Notes: a model not told the origin generated them from the sequence alone. Shown: positions 34,802-43,138, counted from the stretch's first letter. The stretch is DNA of 48,711 nt from CAZUNB01 sp044227985 (GCA_044227985.1 JBGAVT010000007.1:1-48711), one strand, 5' to 3'. Translations and numbers: made by a program.

Positions 34802-34827
34802 GCTTCCTACGTTGGGTCGAGAAATTC

Positions 34828-34872
34828 CACCATTAAAAAAGCCCACTACTAAAGTGAGCTGTTTTAATGGTG
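34828..34872. repeat. Long two-part inverted repeat past tRNA-Pro
   Basis: Outer arms CACCATTAAAA/TTTTAATGGTG (11 bp, perfect) enclose GCCCACT/AGTGAGC. It may be a second terminator or the edge of the island. From here to 35119 no gene is seen. Confidence 0.6.
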
Positions 34873-35119
34873 AACCGTTTACTTACGAACTGGAACCTTA
34901 TATCTGGTGAGCTGTTGCGTTGGGTTGATGCACTAAGGGATATGAGATTTAATTCAGCGTACCCTACTGCTACGCAAGGATTCTAGTTGTGTGATGTGCA
35001 TAGCTGCTGTTCAGCTTTGATTACAATTATAACACCAAGGCCCTGCCATGTGCCACGGCTCATGTAAACGAGTGACGATCACCTTCCATATAACTCTACA
35101 GGGTATAATAGGAAATAAG

Positions 35120-36685
35120 ATGAATAAACTACAAACCATAGATTTCTTTATACCATTGCCCGAGTCGATTGATATCCAGGATGGCATCAACTTTCCATTG
35201 GTTGAGATCGATGACGGTGAGATTACCGATGCAATTCACTTCAAGGATAGTGATGGTGTCAGTAAGCGTTTCAGCAGAAGAATTATGTTTTGCCAAGTAT
35301 CATCACCGGTTAGCGAGCCTGGCATAAGTGAAGCATTTGCAGTAATGAACACCTACTGTGAAAACCAAACTCCACAGGCTGATGGCACTTCCGTATCACC
35401 ACCTCTTTCCGACGGCAAGATAACCGTAGTGCAAGTTGGCTGTATCACAGCTCGAAAACCACTTTCAGAAGAGATGTTATCTGATTTATTTAATGACGCC
35501 ATAGCTTCAATTCGACGTTTTTTGAAGGCTTATCATATCGTTACTCAACACACAGTGGAGCTTGCAACTCGACAGAATACAGTACCATTCATCCCATACT
35601 CCGCAGAAGATATTGATGATAAAGGTCAGTCGATCAACGAGAGAGCATCGCTCCAAACAGGTATGTTGATAGTGCATCCGCCTAAAACAGGTAGCACTGT
35701 CGAGACGTCAATCTCTACTGAGCTACTTAATGATATTGCTTTTACCTCCAGTACATATCTCGATAACACACTCGATCAGTTCTACAACATACGTCGTGAA
35801 GCGTTTATTGCCTATAACAAAGGTAATTCTATAGTAGCTAGCCTCTTACTGGGAGTGGCAGCAGAAACAATGCTTGATGAGCTGCTACTTATGCTTCTGT
35901 GGGAAGAAGGGGTATTGCCAAAAGATGCCTATGACTTACTGAAAGATGAGACGAGTGACACGACCTTCAAGCGAATTGAGAGTGATTTATATAGTGAGCG
36001 TTTAGGCGGTGAATGGTCAAGCCTCAAGAAAGGTACGGTTGTTCGTAAATGGCGATATAAAATCCTCGAGCTTCGGAATAAGATTGCTCACATTGGCTAC
36101 GAACCAACCCAGGAAGAGATGCAGGAAGGATTTGAAACGCTTATAGAGCTTGTCAGCTTCACGGCTGATAGGCTCTGTGAGAATTTCAAAAGATATCCGA
36201 TATGCACAGACGTCATAGTCGGCTACCCAGGAATGGTAAAACGAGGGTGTAGAGAAGAATTTGAGGAGTTTGTGAAAGATCTTGTCTATCCAGACAATCC
36301 CCAACGAACCTTTGGCTACTGGAAGTTCGAAGTAGAACGTTTTCGCCAAGAGAAGCCCTTTATGGGAAGTTATAAGAAATCAAAGCCTGCATATTTTATC
36401 CACGCCAGCGGCGAAGAGATGTGGCTACTACTTGATGATGAGAATCGACTTGTTCAACGCATTCCTGATCAAACCGTATCCTCTAAAGGTCTTCGTAAGA
36501 ATCTTAATGCGGCGATAAAGACAGCGACCAAGCATCGTAATGGTCAGAACACATTAATTGAAATACGTGACGATCTGAAGCCAAAATACAAAAAAGACAC
36601 TCGCAAAGAATGGTACCCAGCATACACAGTAACCGACACCAGAAATATCAATCGCTGGCAAATATCCTACTTGCCTCCGCAGTAG
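35120..36685 (+). CDS. HEPN-domain protein, possible RNase effector
   Basis: A 521-aa protein. The middle (about residues 235-355) is all-helical with ASLLLGVAAETMLDELLLMLLWEEG and then ELRNKIAHIGYEPT, where Arg319 and His324 form the Rx4H motif of HEPN RNases and HEPN-like domains. The N-terminal 200 residues and the C-terminal beta-rich part (MWLLLDDENRLVQRI) are unassigned. The start at 35120 has an AGGA site and TATAAT 10 nt upstream; the longer frame from 35048 would cover the promoter. It faces a PIN-type gene, 48 nt away stop to stop. HEPN domains are frequent in toxin and anti-phage systems, but non-toxic members exist. Confidence 0.7.
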   Translation: MNKLQTIDFFIPLPESIDIQDGINFPLVEIDDGEITDAIHFKDSDGVSKRFSRRIMFCQVSSPVSEPGISEAFAVMNTYCENQTPQADGTSVSPPLSDGKITVVQVGCITARKPLSEEMLSDLFNDAIASIRRFLKAYHIVTQHTVELATRQNTVPFIPYSAEDIDDKGQSINERASLQTGMLIVHPPKTGSTVETSISTELLNDIAFTSSTYLDNTLDQFYNIRREAFIAYNKGNSIVASLLLGVAAETMLDELLLMLLWEEGVLPKDAYDLLKDETSDTTFKRIESDLYSERLGGEWSSLKKGTVVRKWRYKILELRNKIAHIGYEPTQEEMQEGFETLIELVSFTADRLCENFKRYPICTDVIVGYPGMVKRGCREEFEEFVKDLVYPDNPQRTFGYWKFEVERFRQEKPFMGSYKKSKPAYFIHASGEEMWLLLDDENRLVQRIPDQTVSSKGLRKNLNAAIKTATKHRNGQNTLIEIRDDLKPKYKKDTRKEWYPAYTVTDTRNINRWQISYLPPQ

Positions 36686-36733
36686 AATTTATCAGGACAA
36701 AATTAACAAATACCGACAGGGTTCATATTGCTA

Positions 36734-37798
36734 CTATGTATCAAGGGTCGTCTCCCAATCTTCTCCAAGCATCCACCTTATAGCTGATAGCTTTCCGTTG
36801 AGCATACCCCATTCAAAATCGTCCCAAGGTCCAAGTTGATCTAACCCATAGTCTTCCTCGACCCTGAATGCCGCTTCCTGTGCTCCTTGCCAAATATCTT
36901 GAACTATCGTTGAATGGGCATTCCCTGGCTGGTATTTTTTAACTATTTCGATCTCACCTGCATCAATGCGGTGCTCACGATTTTTATGCCTGTTATACCA
37001 AATCTGTTCTTGTAGTTTATTAAGGTAAGGAAGCACTTCGCTTAATGCTCTTGGCTCTTCATTGAAATCAAGTTCAAGACTAAGCTCTGTCATCTCGTCT
37101 GGTAAATATGCTAATAGAGCGGTTTGAAGGGATGTGAAATACCGAGAACTTGAAGAGGTAAAATAATCCGAAAAATCTACATGAGGTTGTCGGAGGTCGC
37201 CGTCAATATCGGAGAAGTCTTTCGTATTATGAGTTATGAAGCAATAATTGTCCTGCGGTACAGCCGACTTAACTATCTCGCTATACATTTCAACTAAGAG
37301 TGCATCTGCGACGCTATTCTTTTCCCGATGAAATGGTGCTCGTTTAGTTAATGCATTCTCTATGACAGTCTCTTTCATTTTCGCCGTAGGAGAAATTATC
37401 GTAGCAGATTTTAATAGTATCAGAATTGCGTCGAAGGACTGAGCTGCTAACTGATTTACGAGCGGTACTTGATGTGTGAAATTATCTATCTCGTCGAGGA
37501 CTTTTCGTTTGTTTTCACCTCGTCCATGCTCACTAATTGCCTTACGAACCTCGCTGAACTTTGAGCTTACGCTCTTTGTCATTGCAGCTTGGACTCTATC
37601 TCGGTTTCTTTCAAACTCGGTAATTATGATTGCTGGGACTAAGATGTCTATCTTGCCTTGCTCCGATAGCTGTTTGAGTATGGAGACAACTTTTCCACCA
37701 TCAGGCTGCTTTGCAAGATCAAGCCATACGCATGTGTCGACAAGCATGTGGACTGTGTTAGAAGGAGTACGCTTTGTGCTGTTCATTTGCTTCGACAT
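36734..37798 (-). CDS. PIN-like domain protein (candidate RNase)
   Basis: A 354-aa protein. The N-terminal half matches the PIN fold: LVDTCVWLDL with Asp21, IIITEFERN with Glu61, then SVADALLVEMYSEIV and CFITHNTKDFSDI carrying the remaining acidic residues of the metal site. The larger PIN-like families with this layout (such as DUF4935-type) have a C-terminal extension like the one here. TATGAT lies 6 nt before the ATG. It converges with the HEPN gene, so they are not an operon, but the pairing of two RNase-type folds in one island is notable. Confidence 0.75.
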   Translation of the reverse strand: MSKQMNSTKRTPSNTVHMLVDTCVWLDLAKQPDGGKVVSILKQLSEQGKIDILVPAIIITEFERNRDRVQAAMTKSVSSKFSEVRKAISEHGRGENKRKVLDEIDNFTHQVPLVNQLAAQSFDAILILLKSATIISPTAKMKETVIENALTKRAPFHREKNSVADALLVEMYSEIVKSAVPQDNYCFITHNTKDFSDIDGDLRQPHVDFSDYFTSSSSRYFTSLQTALLAYLPDEMTELSLELDFNEEPRALSEVLPYLNKLQEQIWYNRHKNREHRIDAGEIEIVKKYQPGNAHSTIVQDIWQGAQEAAFRVEEDYGLDQLGPWDDFEWGMLNGKLSAIRWMLGEDWETTLDT

Positions 37799-37963
37799 AT
37801 ACTTATCATATCAAAACTGTTATCGAATGCTTGAAAACTTGCTTCAGCTGTATGCAGGGGACCTATCGCCAAAAATTAGACGCCAATACTCTATTGCGGC
37901 TCGCTGATTACTTATTCAGCTTTCTAAATCACAGATATGTTTGAAGTAGGGAGCCTGCGATCG

Positions 37964-38323
37964 TCACTTGTAAACTGCTACTAGAAAAGACACTATGAGT
38001 GCGAGCAAGGACATAAATAATGCTAAAGGATGATTCAGCTCATTGATTAACAGGGAAATTAGTCCTGGGCGAAAAAATGGCTTGCCTTTGACGATATTGT
38101 ATCCACGCAAAGTCAGGTAGTAGTAGCCATGCTCTACTCGGACTAGGCTATACTCACTACTCTGGGCCGTATCAGAGATTTCAGTTGTATACCGCCTGTT
38201 GCCGTTGTGCCATTTCTTAGCATACAACTGGATAAAATCACCCGTCTTCGGAAATTGGTCGTTCTCTTTTGTATACCGATCTATCTCACGGGTGAATTTA
38301 TATAAATCAATTATGTGGCTCAT
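37964..38323 (-). CDS. Small tail-anchored protein, fourth gene of the TIR operon
   Basis: A 119-aa protein with a soluble N-terminal part (MSHIIDLYKFTREIDRYTKENDQFP, then a beta-rich YSLVRVEHGYYYLTLRGY) that may be a winged-helix or processivity-type module, and a single C-terminal membrane helix (about residues 98-117). The start is the ATG at 38323, 4 nt after the preceding stop, with an AAAGGG ribosome site. Function unknown; it may tether the complex to the membrane. Confidence 0.65.
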   Translation of the reverse strand: MSHIIDLYKFTREIDRYTKENDQFPKTGDFIQLYAKKWHNGNRRYTTEISDTAQSSEYSLVRVEHGYYYLTLRGYNIVKGKPFFRPGLISLLINELNHPLALFMSLLALIVSFLVAVYK

Positions 38324-38327
38324 AGCT

Positions 38328-38630
38328 TTACGCCCTTTCAATAGACTTTGCTACAGTCTTGATTGCTGCAGTAAACCGAGTGTCATCTTGTTGCACTTTT
38401 TCCGATAGCTCATCATACGGCACTAGCGACTCACTGTCTGGTGCGTATTTAGTAGCCCACGCAGACCATGCGTTATGTACGTCCTCGTTTGTCACATTGC
38501 TACCCTTGGCTAGTGCAAGTACAGCGTAGCTGTCGAATAATTCATCGAGTCCCCTATTAGGAAGGTCGGTTTGGTTAACTTTTGCCCGTATCTGCTGGGC
38601 AAGTTCTCGAATATAATTTTTATCATCCAT
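38328..38630 (-). CDS. Small helical protein, third gene of the TIR operon
   Basis: A 100-aa all-helical acidic protein with the pattern YAVLALAKGSNVTNEDVHNAWSAW followed by ESLVPYDELSEKVQQDD. From memory, similar small proteins occur in actinobacteria, but I cannot name the family with certainty. Its ATG shares a base with the stop of the upstream membrane protein gene (TGATG), implying coupled translation and fixed stoichiometry. Confidence 0.7.
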   Translation of the reverse strand: MDDKNYIRELAQQIRAKVNQTDLPNRGLDELFDSYAVLALAKGSNVTNEDVHNAWSAWATKYAPDSESLVPYDELSEKVQQDDTRFTAAIKTVAKSIERA

Positions 38631-39118
38631 CACTTTATTATAACTTTGAATATCGCACCGAAGAATACGAAGATATAAATCAATCCGAACAATAGAGGTA
38701 CTACTCCCTCGATGTTGGTTAGGTCGGTATAACGGTCTTTGAATTTGAGCCATCTTTTCCGAAGGCCTTTCAGCTCTAAGTCATCGGCAGTCTGACGTTT
38801 TAGGAGTTTCCACTCATCAGTAAAATTCTGATACGGCAAGTCTTTTTCCATCTCGTTGATTACCTGGAACTTCGCTCTGTTCAGCCGTTTGTACGACCGT
38901 ATTGAGAAGAACCAGGTTACTGCAATTACGAAACCGGTGGCGGACATAAATATCAGCATCGCACGCTTGTCATCTGCAAGTTTGTCATACATAAAAGCGA
39001 TGACACTCGCCAAAGTGGTGTTGAGCGTCAGGAAGAAGCCGTTTGCCAGCATTCGTCGGGCTGATACACGTTCGGCCATTTCGGCGGCCATTTTGTATAT
39101 TTCAAGTTTATCGTTCAT
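38630..39118 (-). CDS. SLATT/RipA-like membrane protein, second gene of the TIR operon
   Basis: A 162-aa protein. The soluble start (MNDKLEIYKMAAEMAERVSARRMLANGFFLTLNT) leads into two close membrane helices (about residues 24-42 and 51-70), a charged cytoplasmic part, and a third hydrophobic stretch at the C terminus (VVPLLFGLIYIFVFFGAIF). This fits SLATT-type 2TM proteins and the RipA-like membrane family, which are predicted pore-forming effectors in nucleotide-signal defence systems. It lies 6 nt after the TIR gene. Confidence 0.7.
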   Translation of the reverse strand: MNDKLEIYKMAAEMAERVSARRMLANGFFLTLNTTLASVIAFMYDKLADDKRAMLIFMSATGFVIAVTWFFSIRSYKRLNRAKFQVINEMEKDLPYQNFTDEWKLLKRQTADDLELKGLRKRWLKFKDRYTDLTNIEGVVPLLFGLIYIFVFFGAIFKVIIK

Positions 39119-39124
39119 AGGGAG

Positions 39125-39505
39125 CTAGAGTGAATCAATAAAGTTAGCGATACCATCCCAAGTCCAAACGATTACCTTCTGCCCAGACATGGCCGAAAGT
39201 ACCGTGCGGTCTTCTTTGTAAATCCATAGGCCAAGCAGTGGTTTACCTTCTTCGATGGCACATTGAATTTCCCATAGTTCGCCATCTGCTGCGGGTGAGT
39301 TTTTACTAATTAGCGCAATGACGCCATGAGAGCTGCGTATTCTTGCCCTCACCTTATCCTTCCAGCCGCTATCGTAAGGTTCCTTTACGGACATATCAAC
39401 GTATTCAAACGGTGTATCGACGTGCAGGCTCTGGCCTTTCACTAAATCTCTAATTCGTTCATCTTCCTTTGCAAATGCTACAAAAATCCTCTTTGTATCA
39501 GCCAT
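39125..39505 (-). CDS. TIR-like domain protein, first gene of a four-gene operon
   Basis: A 126-aa single-domain protein. It opens with RIFVAFAKEDERIRDLV, has EYVDMSVKEPYDSGW, and the later strands VIALISKNSPAADGELWEIQCAIEEGKPLLGLWI. The pattern fits the MTH538-type TIR-like family that includes ThsB of Thoeris, with Glu79 (WEIQ) in the active-site position. The start is the ATG at 39505, with a strong GGAGG ribosome site 7 nt upstream; a longer frame from 39532 is unlikely. It is probably an NAD-consuming sensor or signal maker (inferred). Confidence 0.8.
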   Translation of the reverse strand: MADTKRIFVAFAKEDERIRDLVKGQSLHVDTPFEYVDMSVKEPYDSGWKDKVRARIRSSHGVIALISKNSPAADGELWEIQCAIEEGKPLLGLWIYKEDRTVLSAMSGQKVIVWTWDGIANFIDSL

Positions 39506-39687
39506 GATTCGCCTCCTTCGGTGATGTTGCAATTATACTACTATTCTATAGAACGGTCGATAGCGCAAGTGACCCATACTGAACATCCAGATAGAGTCCC
39601 CCATTAGTAACATCGGCAGTTTCGCTCCGTAATTCATTTTACCTACACCCCTGTAAATTATGAGTCTATTGTTGTACAATGAATTAC

Positions 39688-39816
39688 GTCTAGGATTTAC
39701 AACAGAGCAACCCACATTAGTGGCGTAGTTGAACCATATAATGGGCAGCTACGTAAAAAAGCAATAGGTTCAACCCTGTTGTGAGTCCTAGACAGTCTAG
39801 CGTGGCTGTCCTTTTT
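39688..39816 (+). ncRNA. Structured RNA or riboswitch-like leader before the Ltp-type gene
   Basis: A closing stem of 15 bp is formed by GTCTAGGA (39688) with TCCTAGAC (39786) and ACAACAG (39699) with CTGTTGT (39776), separated by a symmetrical 3x3 internal loop. Inside lie CCAC-ATTA-GTGG (39712-39723) and an 8-bp stem CGTAGTTG/CAGCTACG (39724-39753) topped by CCAT/ATGG. GTTGAACC (39728) could instead pair perfectly with GGTTCAAC (39767), so two folds compete. GACAG/CTGTC plus TTTTT (39791-39816) forms a possible terminator sharing bases with the closing stem. TACAAT lies at 39675. The + strand and RNA nature are inferred. Confidence 0.6.
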
Positions 39817-39866
39817 ATTTGGATAGCTGATGACAATAACTAATGCCAAGCGAGGAGATTATCGAA

Positions 39867-40388
39867 ATGGCTGACAAAGATAAGAAGAAAAACTGGTTCG
39901 TGCGTCACAAGATACTGACTGTCATAATTGCACTTATATTCATCGGTGTTGCAGCCAGCGCAGCTAGTGGTGACGGCTCTAATAACACAACCGACAACGA
40001 TTCAACGGCCGATACGTCTACTAAAACGGAAGACAAAAAAGCTGAACCAACACCAGTGAAAGAAGAAAAGAAACCTGACGTACCAGCTGAATATAAGTCT
40101 GCGCTTAGCCAGTCTGATTCTTATGCCAATACAATGCATCTCTCTAAGAAAGGCCTTTATGGCCAGCTAACTTCTGAGTACGGCGGCCAGTTTACAGCAG
40201 AGGCAGCTCAGTATGCTATTGATAACGTGAAAGCAGACTGGAATGCAAATGCCCTCGCTCAGGCTAAAACATACCAGAATGATATGCATCTGTCGCCAGC
40301 GGCAGTTCGTGACCAACTAGTTTCGGAGCACGGTGGACAGTTTACCGCTGCCGAAGCCGACTATGCTATAGCTCATTTGAACGATTAA
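39867..40388 (+). CDS. Ltp-type membrane-anchored protein with two helical repeats
   Basis: A 173-aa protein with one N-terminal membrane segment (about residues 15-34), an acidic Asp/Thr/Lys/Glu-rich linker, and two repeats of the Ltp type (ALSQSDSYANTMHLSKKGLYGQL...A.YAID and ALAQAKTYQNDMHLSPAAVRDQL...ADYAIAHL). Ltp of a streptococcal phage causes superinfection exclusion by blocking DNA injection; the repeats are those of that Pfam family. The anchor here is a transmembrane helix rather than a lipobox. I chose the ATG at 39867, with GAGGAG upstream; an ATG at 39843 is possible. Confidence 0.8.
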   Translation: MADKDKKKNWFVRHKILTVIIALIFIGVAASAASGDGSNNTTDNDSTADTSTKTEDKKAEPTPVKEEKKPDVPAEYKSALSQSDSYANTMHLSKKGLYGQLTSEYGGQFTAEAAQYAIDNVKADWNANALAQAKTYQNDMHLSPAAVRDQLVSEHGGQFTAAEADYAIAHLND

Positions 40389-40410
40389 AAGAAACTGAAC
40401 TATCACAATT

Positions 40411-40437
40411 AAGGAGTCTCACTATGGGACTCCTTTT
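40411..40437 (+). terminator. Terminator of the Ltp-type gene
   Basis: AAGGAGTC-N9-GACTCCTT with TTTT overlapping the right arm; 22 nt after the stop. Confidence 0.85.
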
Positions 40438-40567
40438 CGCTACCCTAGCTTCACTACAATGCCGTCACTGCGTGCAATATACTCACCCTAACAATCTATC
40501 TATTTTGAATGGAAAAGCTCGCATAGACGATTCAAGCCAATTATGCTAAAAACCCTTTACATGCAGC

Positions 40568-40612
40568 TCGCCCCTGCTATCGTTACGGTATAGACCAATT
40601 TAACAGGGGCGA
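40568..40612 (+). promoter_or_regulatory. Inverted repeat in the leader of the RarA-like gene
   Basis: TCGCCCCTG (40568-40576) and CAGGGGCGA (40604-40612) are a perfect 9-bp pair that encloses a smaller CTAT/ATAG stem. The right arm contains the only AGGGG ribosome-site candidate, 11-14 nt before the ATG at 40621, so the stem could hide it. It could also be a recombination site. Confidence 0.55.
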
Positions 40613-40620
40613 ATCCATTT

Positions 40621-41256
40621 ATGACGTATCAGCAACCAAAACTCGGACAGTATGATTATTACGAAACAGTATCGGCACTTCGTAAGTACATAAAACTCGG
40701 TAACGTAGAGGACTCCATTTACTGGGCGCATGTCATCATAACCCATCACAAGTCTGGTGCACGAATTGTTGCAAAGCAGCTATATATCATGGCGGCTGAG
40801 GATATTTTTGATGAATCAGTGGTGCTGCGAGCTTTTGTCGTGTATCAGATGGCTGGCAAAGTCGATGAAACCGACCATATTTTCTTCCTGGTAGCTCGAA
40901 TGGCGAGAGCTACAAAATGGTGGGAGCAGCCTCTAGGGGTTGAGGTTGACTACCTCTGGTCGAAAGCCACCGGTGACTTGAAGAAACGACCAAAAGAGAT
41001 ACCATCATTTGCGATCGATGAGCATACCGCCAAAGGCGCAATCGCCAAGAGGTCGGGCAAGCTAATTGATAACCGTTTTTCAGGACACGATTACGGACGC
41101 CAGCAAACCAAATACATGTATGATCGTGACGGTTTTGTTAGCCCAGACAGTTACCCAGATGACCGATTCTTCGTATACTATGAACAGTACAAAGAGCTCT
41201 TGGGCGAAGAAGATGAACCGGTACAGCAACCGTTATTATCGGAAGATGAATCATGA
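40621..41256 (+). CDS. Stand-alone protein resembling the RarA/MgsA C-terminal domain
   Basis: A 211-aa protein. YYETVSALRKYIKLGNVEDSIYWAHVII followed by ARIVAKQLYIMAAEDI resembles the C-terminal oligomerisation domain of the AAA+ replication-associated ATPase RarA (MgsA), where the pattern is SAL.KS.R..D...ALYW....A......R.L...A.EDIG. No ATPase domain is present, so it cannot be a full RarA. It may act as a partner or inhibitor of host RarA or as a DNA-binding accessory of the recombinase, whose gene it overlaps by 4 nt. Confidence 0.55.
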   Translation: MTYQQPKLGQYDYYETVSALRKYIKLGNVEDSIYWAHVIITHHKSGARIVAKQLYIMAAEDIFDESVVLRAFVVYQMAGKVDETDHIFFLVARMARATKWWEQPLGVEVDYLWSKATGDLKKRPKEIPSFAIDEHTAKGAIAKRSGKLIDNRFSGHDYGRQQTKYMYDRDGFVSPDSYPDDRFFVYYEQYKELLGEEDEPVQQPLLSEDES

Positions 41257-42179
41257 GCCAAACCACACTACTCGCCCCTGGCGAAATAGCAGAACCCATC
41301 ACGCACACCTTTAACTGGCTGTTGACGCATATGGATGTGAGCGCCGACACGCTTATTGACTATGGCCGGAGAATGTCGGATTTTCTAAACTTCTTACTGG
41401 CAAACGGTATCACCGAAGACACCTTTATTCTATATAAACGTCAGCTGGCCTCTGATACTACCATCAAGGTGTCGTCCAAGAATAAGAAACTGACCGTTGC
41501 TCGCATTTTTATCAGGGAGCTATATCGTCGTGGTCATATTCCCAGAGACATTACCGTCGGTGTTAAGGGCTTTCAGCAAAGTAATAAGCACAAACGTAGC
41601 GGTCTCGATGACAATGACATACAGCTACTGAGGGAGTGGGTTAGCCTGAACCAATATCGTACGCCTGCGACTATTCGCCTGACGGCTATGTTGCTACTAC
41701 TGACATATCACGGACTTCGCCAGATTGAGCTGGTTCGTTTGGAGTTTGAGGACATCGACTTCGTCGGGGGTAGGATATTCATTCATGGTAAAGGCCGTGA
41801 CGATAAAGAGCCGATACACCTCAACCCGGATGTAGCGCAGGCATTGAAGATGTACTGCGACACCTATCAAGTATCTAGTGGTTTTGTCTTCTTCAGTATC
41901 AGCAATAACCACTCCAGAGGTGCACCTCTGACCACCAGAGGCCTTCGAGCCTCCGTCACACATCTATTTAACAAACTAGGCATTGACCGCAATGTACACG
42001 GCCTCAGACACTTCTACGTCACTAAGCTCATCGAGGAATTTCCTGGTGATTTGTTCATGGTCAGGAACTTTACTCGACACCGTAGTCTCGAACAGCTAGC
42101 TATTTACAACGATGCGCTATTACAAGCTAAAGATTACCCTAGGCATGACATGGTATTTAGCAAGGTATTGGTAGCCTAA
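41253..42179 (+). CDS. Tyrosine recombinase/integrase (XerC/D-like)
   Basis: A 308-aa site-specific recombinase with an N-terminal SAM-like core-binding domain and a catalytic domain holding Arg156 (HGLRQIELVRL), His249 and Arg252 (HGLRHFY), His276 (TRHRS) and the nucleophile Tyr285 (AIYND). Complete and likely active. It is cotranscribed with the RarA-C-like gene. Such a recombinase in an island usually moves a mobile element or inverts a segment; no att sites could be fixed by eye. Confidence 0.88.
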   Translation: MSQTTLLAPGEIAEPITHTFNWLLTHMDVSADTLIDYGRRMSDFLNFLLANGITEDTFILYKRQLASDTTIKVSSKNKKLTVARIFIRELYRRGHIPRDITVGVKGFQQSNKHKRSGLDDNDIQLLREWVSLNQYRTPATIRLTAMLLLLTYHGLRQIELVRLEFEDIDFVGGRIFIHGKGRDDKEPIHLNPDVAQALKMYCDTYQVSSGFVFFSISNNHSRGAPLTTRGLRASVTHLFNKLGIDRNVHGLRHFYVTKLIEEFPGDLFMVRNFTRHRSLEQLAIYNDALLQAKDYPRHDMVFSKVLVA

Positions 42180-42289
42180 TGTATAGCAAAATACAGCACT
42201 AGCCTACTAATCAGCTATGTTGAAACGTGTGTCAGTTAAAGCTAAATAAAGCACGGAGCTTATAATTCACAACCCCTTTTTGTGTGCGG

Positions 42290-43138
42290 CTATTCCCACT
42301 CGTAATAGCTTTGGTACGAACAAGTACAAAAGGTAAACTTAGATTTATCGCTAAATGGGCGTGTACAGGTCTTAACTGGCAGCACTGGTGTTTTTTCAAG
42401 AAAATCAATGCTGAAGGTTTTGTCATCGAACTTCATACATGCATCACAGCAGCTATAGGACTTCACTGTTAATCCTTTAATGTAGTCATCGAGCTTTGCT
42501 TGCTGGATTTGGCTATTGTGAGCACCCTCAAGATAGCCAGATGGGTCGTGACCACGATTCGCCTGATAAGTGGCAGCTGCGATACCGACCCATGTATGTC
42601 TATTGAGCACCTCTGTCATAACTCGTTTTCTATCGTAAGTCTTATCGATATGCCTTTGGTAAAGGCTATCGGTCATGCTGAGTGACCACAAGACATCGTA
42701 GGTATTTATTTTTGCCATATTCCACTTCTTTTTCAGCATTGATTCTACTTTTTTGTAGTCATCCATCGTAACAAATATCACGTTTTTCATAGTCATGTAG
42801 AATTCGGCATGATTAAGCTGCTCTTCGGTGAGCGTGCTTGAAGGATATAGCTCCTGTGTGGTTCTGACGTACATCGTTTTTCCGCAATCCGAACAAGTCT
42901 TTTTGCGCTTTACTGGTTTGTCAAAAATCACCCCACAGTACGGACAGGTATCGCCAAAAGGCAGGCTCTTGTTCGGGGCAGCCGTATCGTGCGAGTTAAT
43001 GTCATCCATCAAGTCGGGGTCGTTGTCACTGAAAGTTACTTTCTTACGCTCTGGCACATCGTCCGTCGAACTAGTGATGCTTATTTTGACTTCCGGTTGG
43101 TCGTTGTCTTCGTTGAATAGTTTAGAAAAAAAGCCCAT
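42290..43138 (-). CDS. Zinc-ribbon protein of unknown function
   Basis: A 282-aa protein with a disordered acidic N terminus, a zinc ribbon (CPYCG and CSDCG, about residues 66-86), a helical middle with MTMKNVIFVTMDDYKKVESMLKKKW, and a second cysteine-rich region near the C terminus (CCDACMKFDD, then TCTRPF and FCTCS) that may bind a second metal. TATACT lies 6 nt before the ATG. It looks like a mobile-element accessory; no enzymatic motif is seen. Confidence 0.65.
   Translation of the reverse strand: MGFFSKLFNEDNDQPEVKISITSSTDDVPERKKVTFSDNDPDLMDDINSHDTAAPNKSLPFGDTCPYCGVIFDKPVKRKKTCSDCGKTMYVRTTQELYPSSTLTEEQLNHAEFYMTMKNVIFVTMDDYKKVESMLKKKWNMAKINTYDVLWSLSMTDSLYQRHIDKTYDRKRVMTEVLNRHTWVGIAAATYQANRGHDPSGYLEGAHNSQIQQAKLDDYIKGLTVKSYSCCDACMKFDDKTFSIDFLEKTPVLPVKTCTRPFSDKSKFTFCTCSYQSYYEWE

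Noticed and set aside
39533..39715. Small minus-strand reading frame upstream of the TIR gene
   Set aside because: No ribosome site, unconvincing composition, and it covers the promoter region of the structured RNA.
39688..39793. Reading the Ltp-linked structure as a tRNA or tRNA-like gene
   Set aside because: Although GGTTCAACC resembles a T loop, arm lengths and loop sizes do not fit a cloverleaf, and there is no anticodon arm or CCA.
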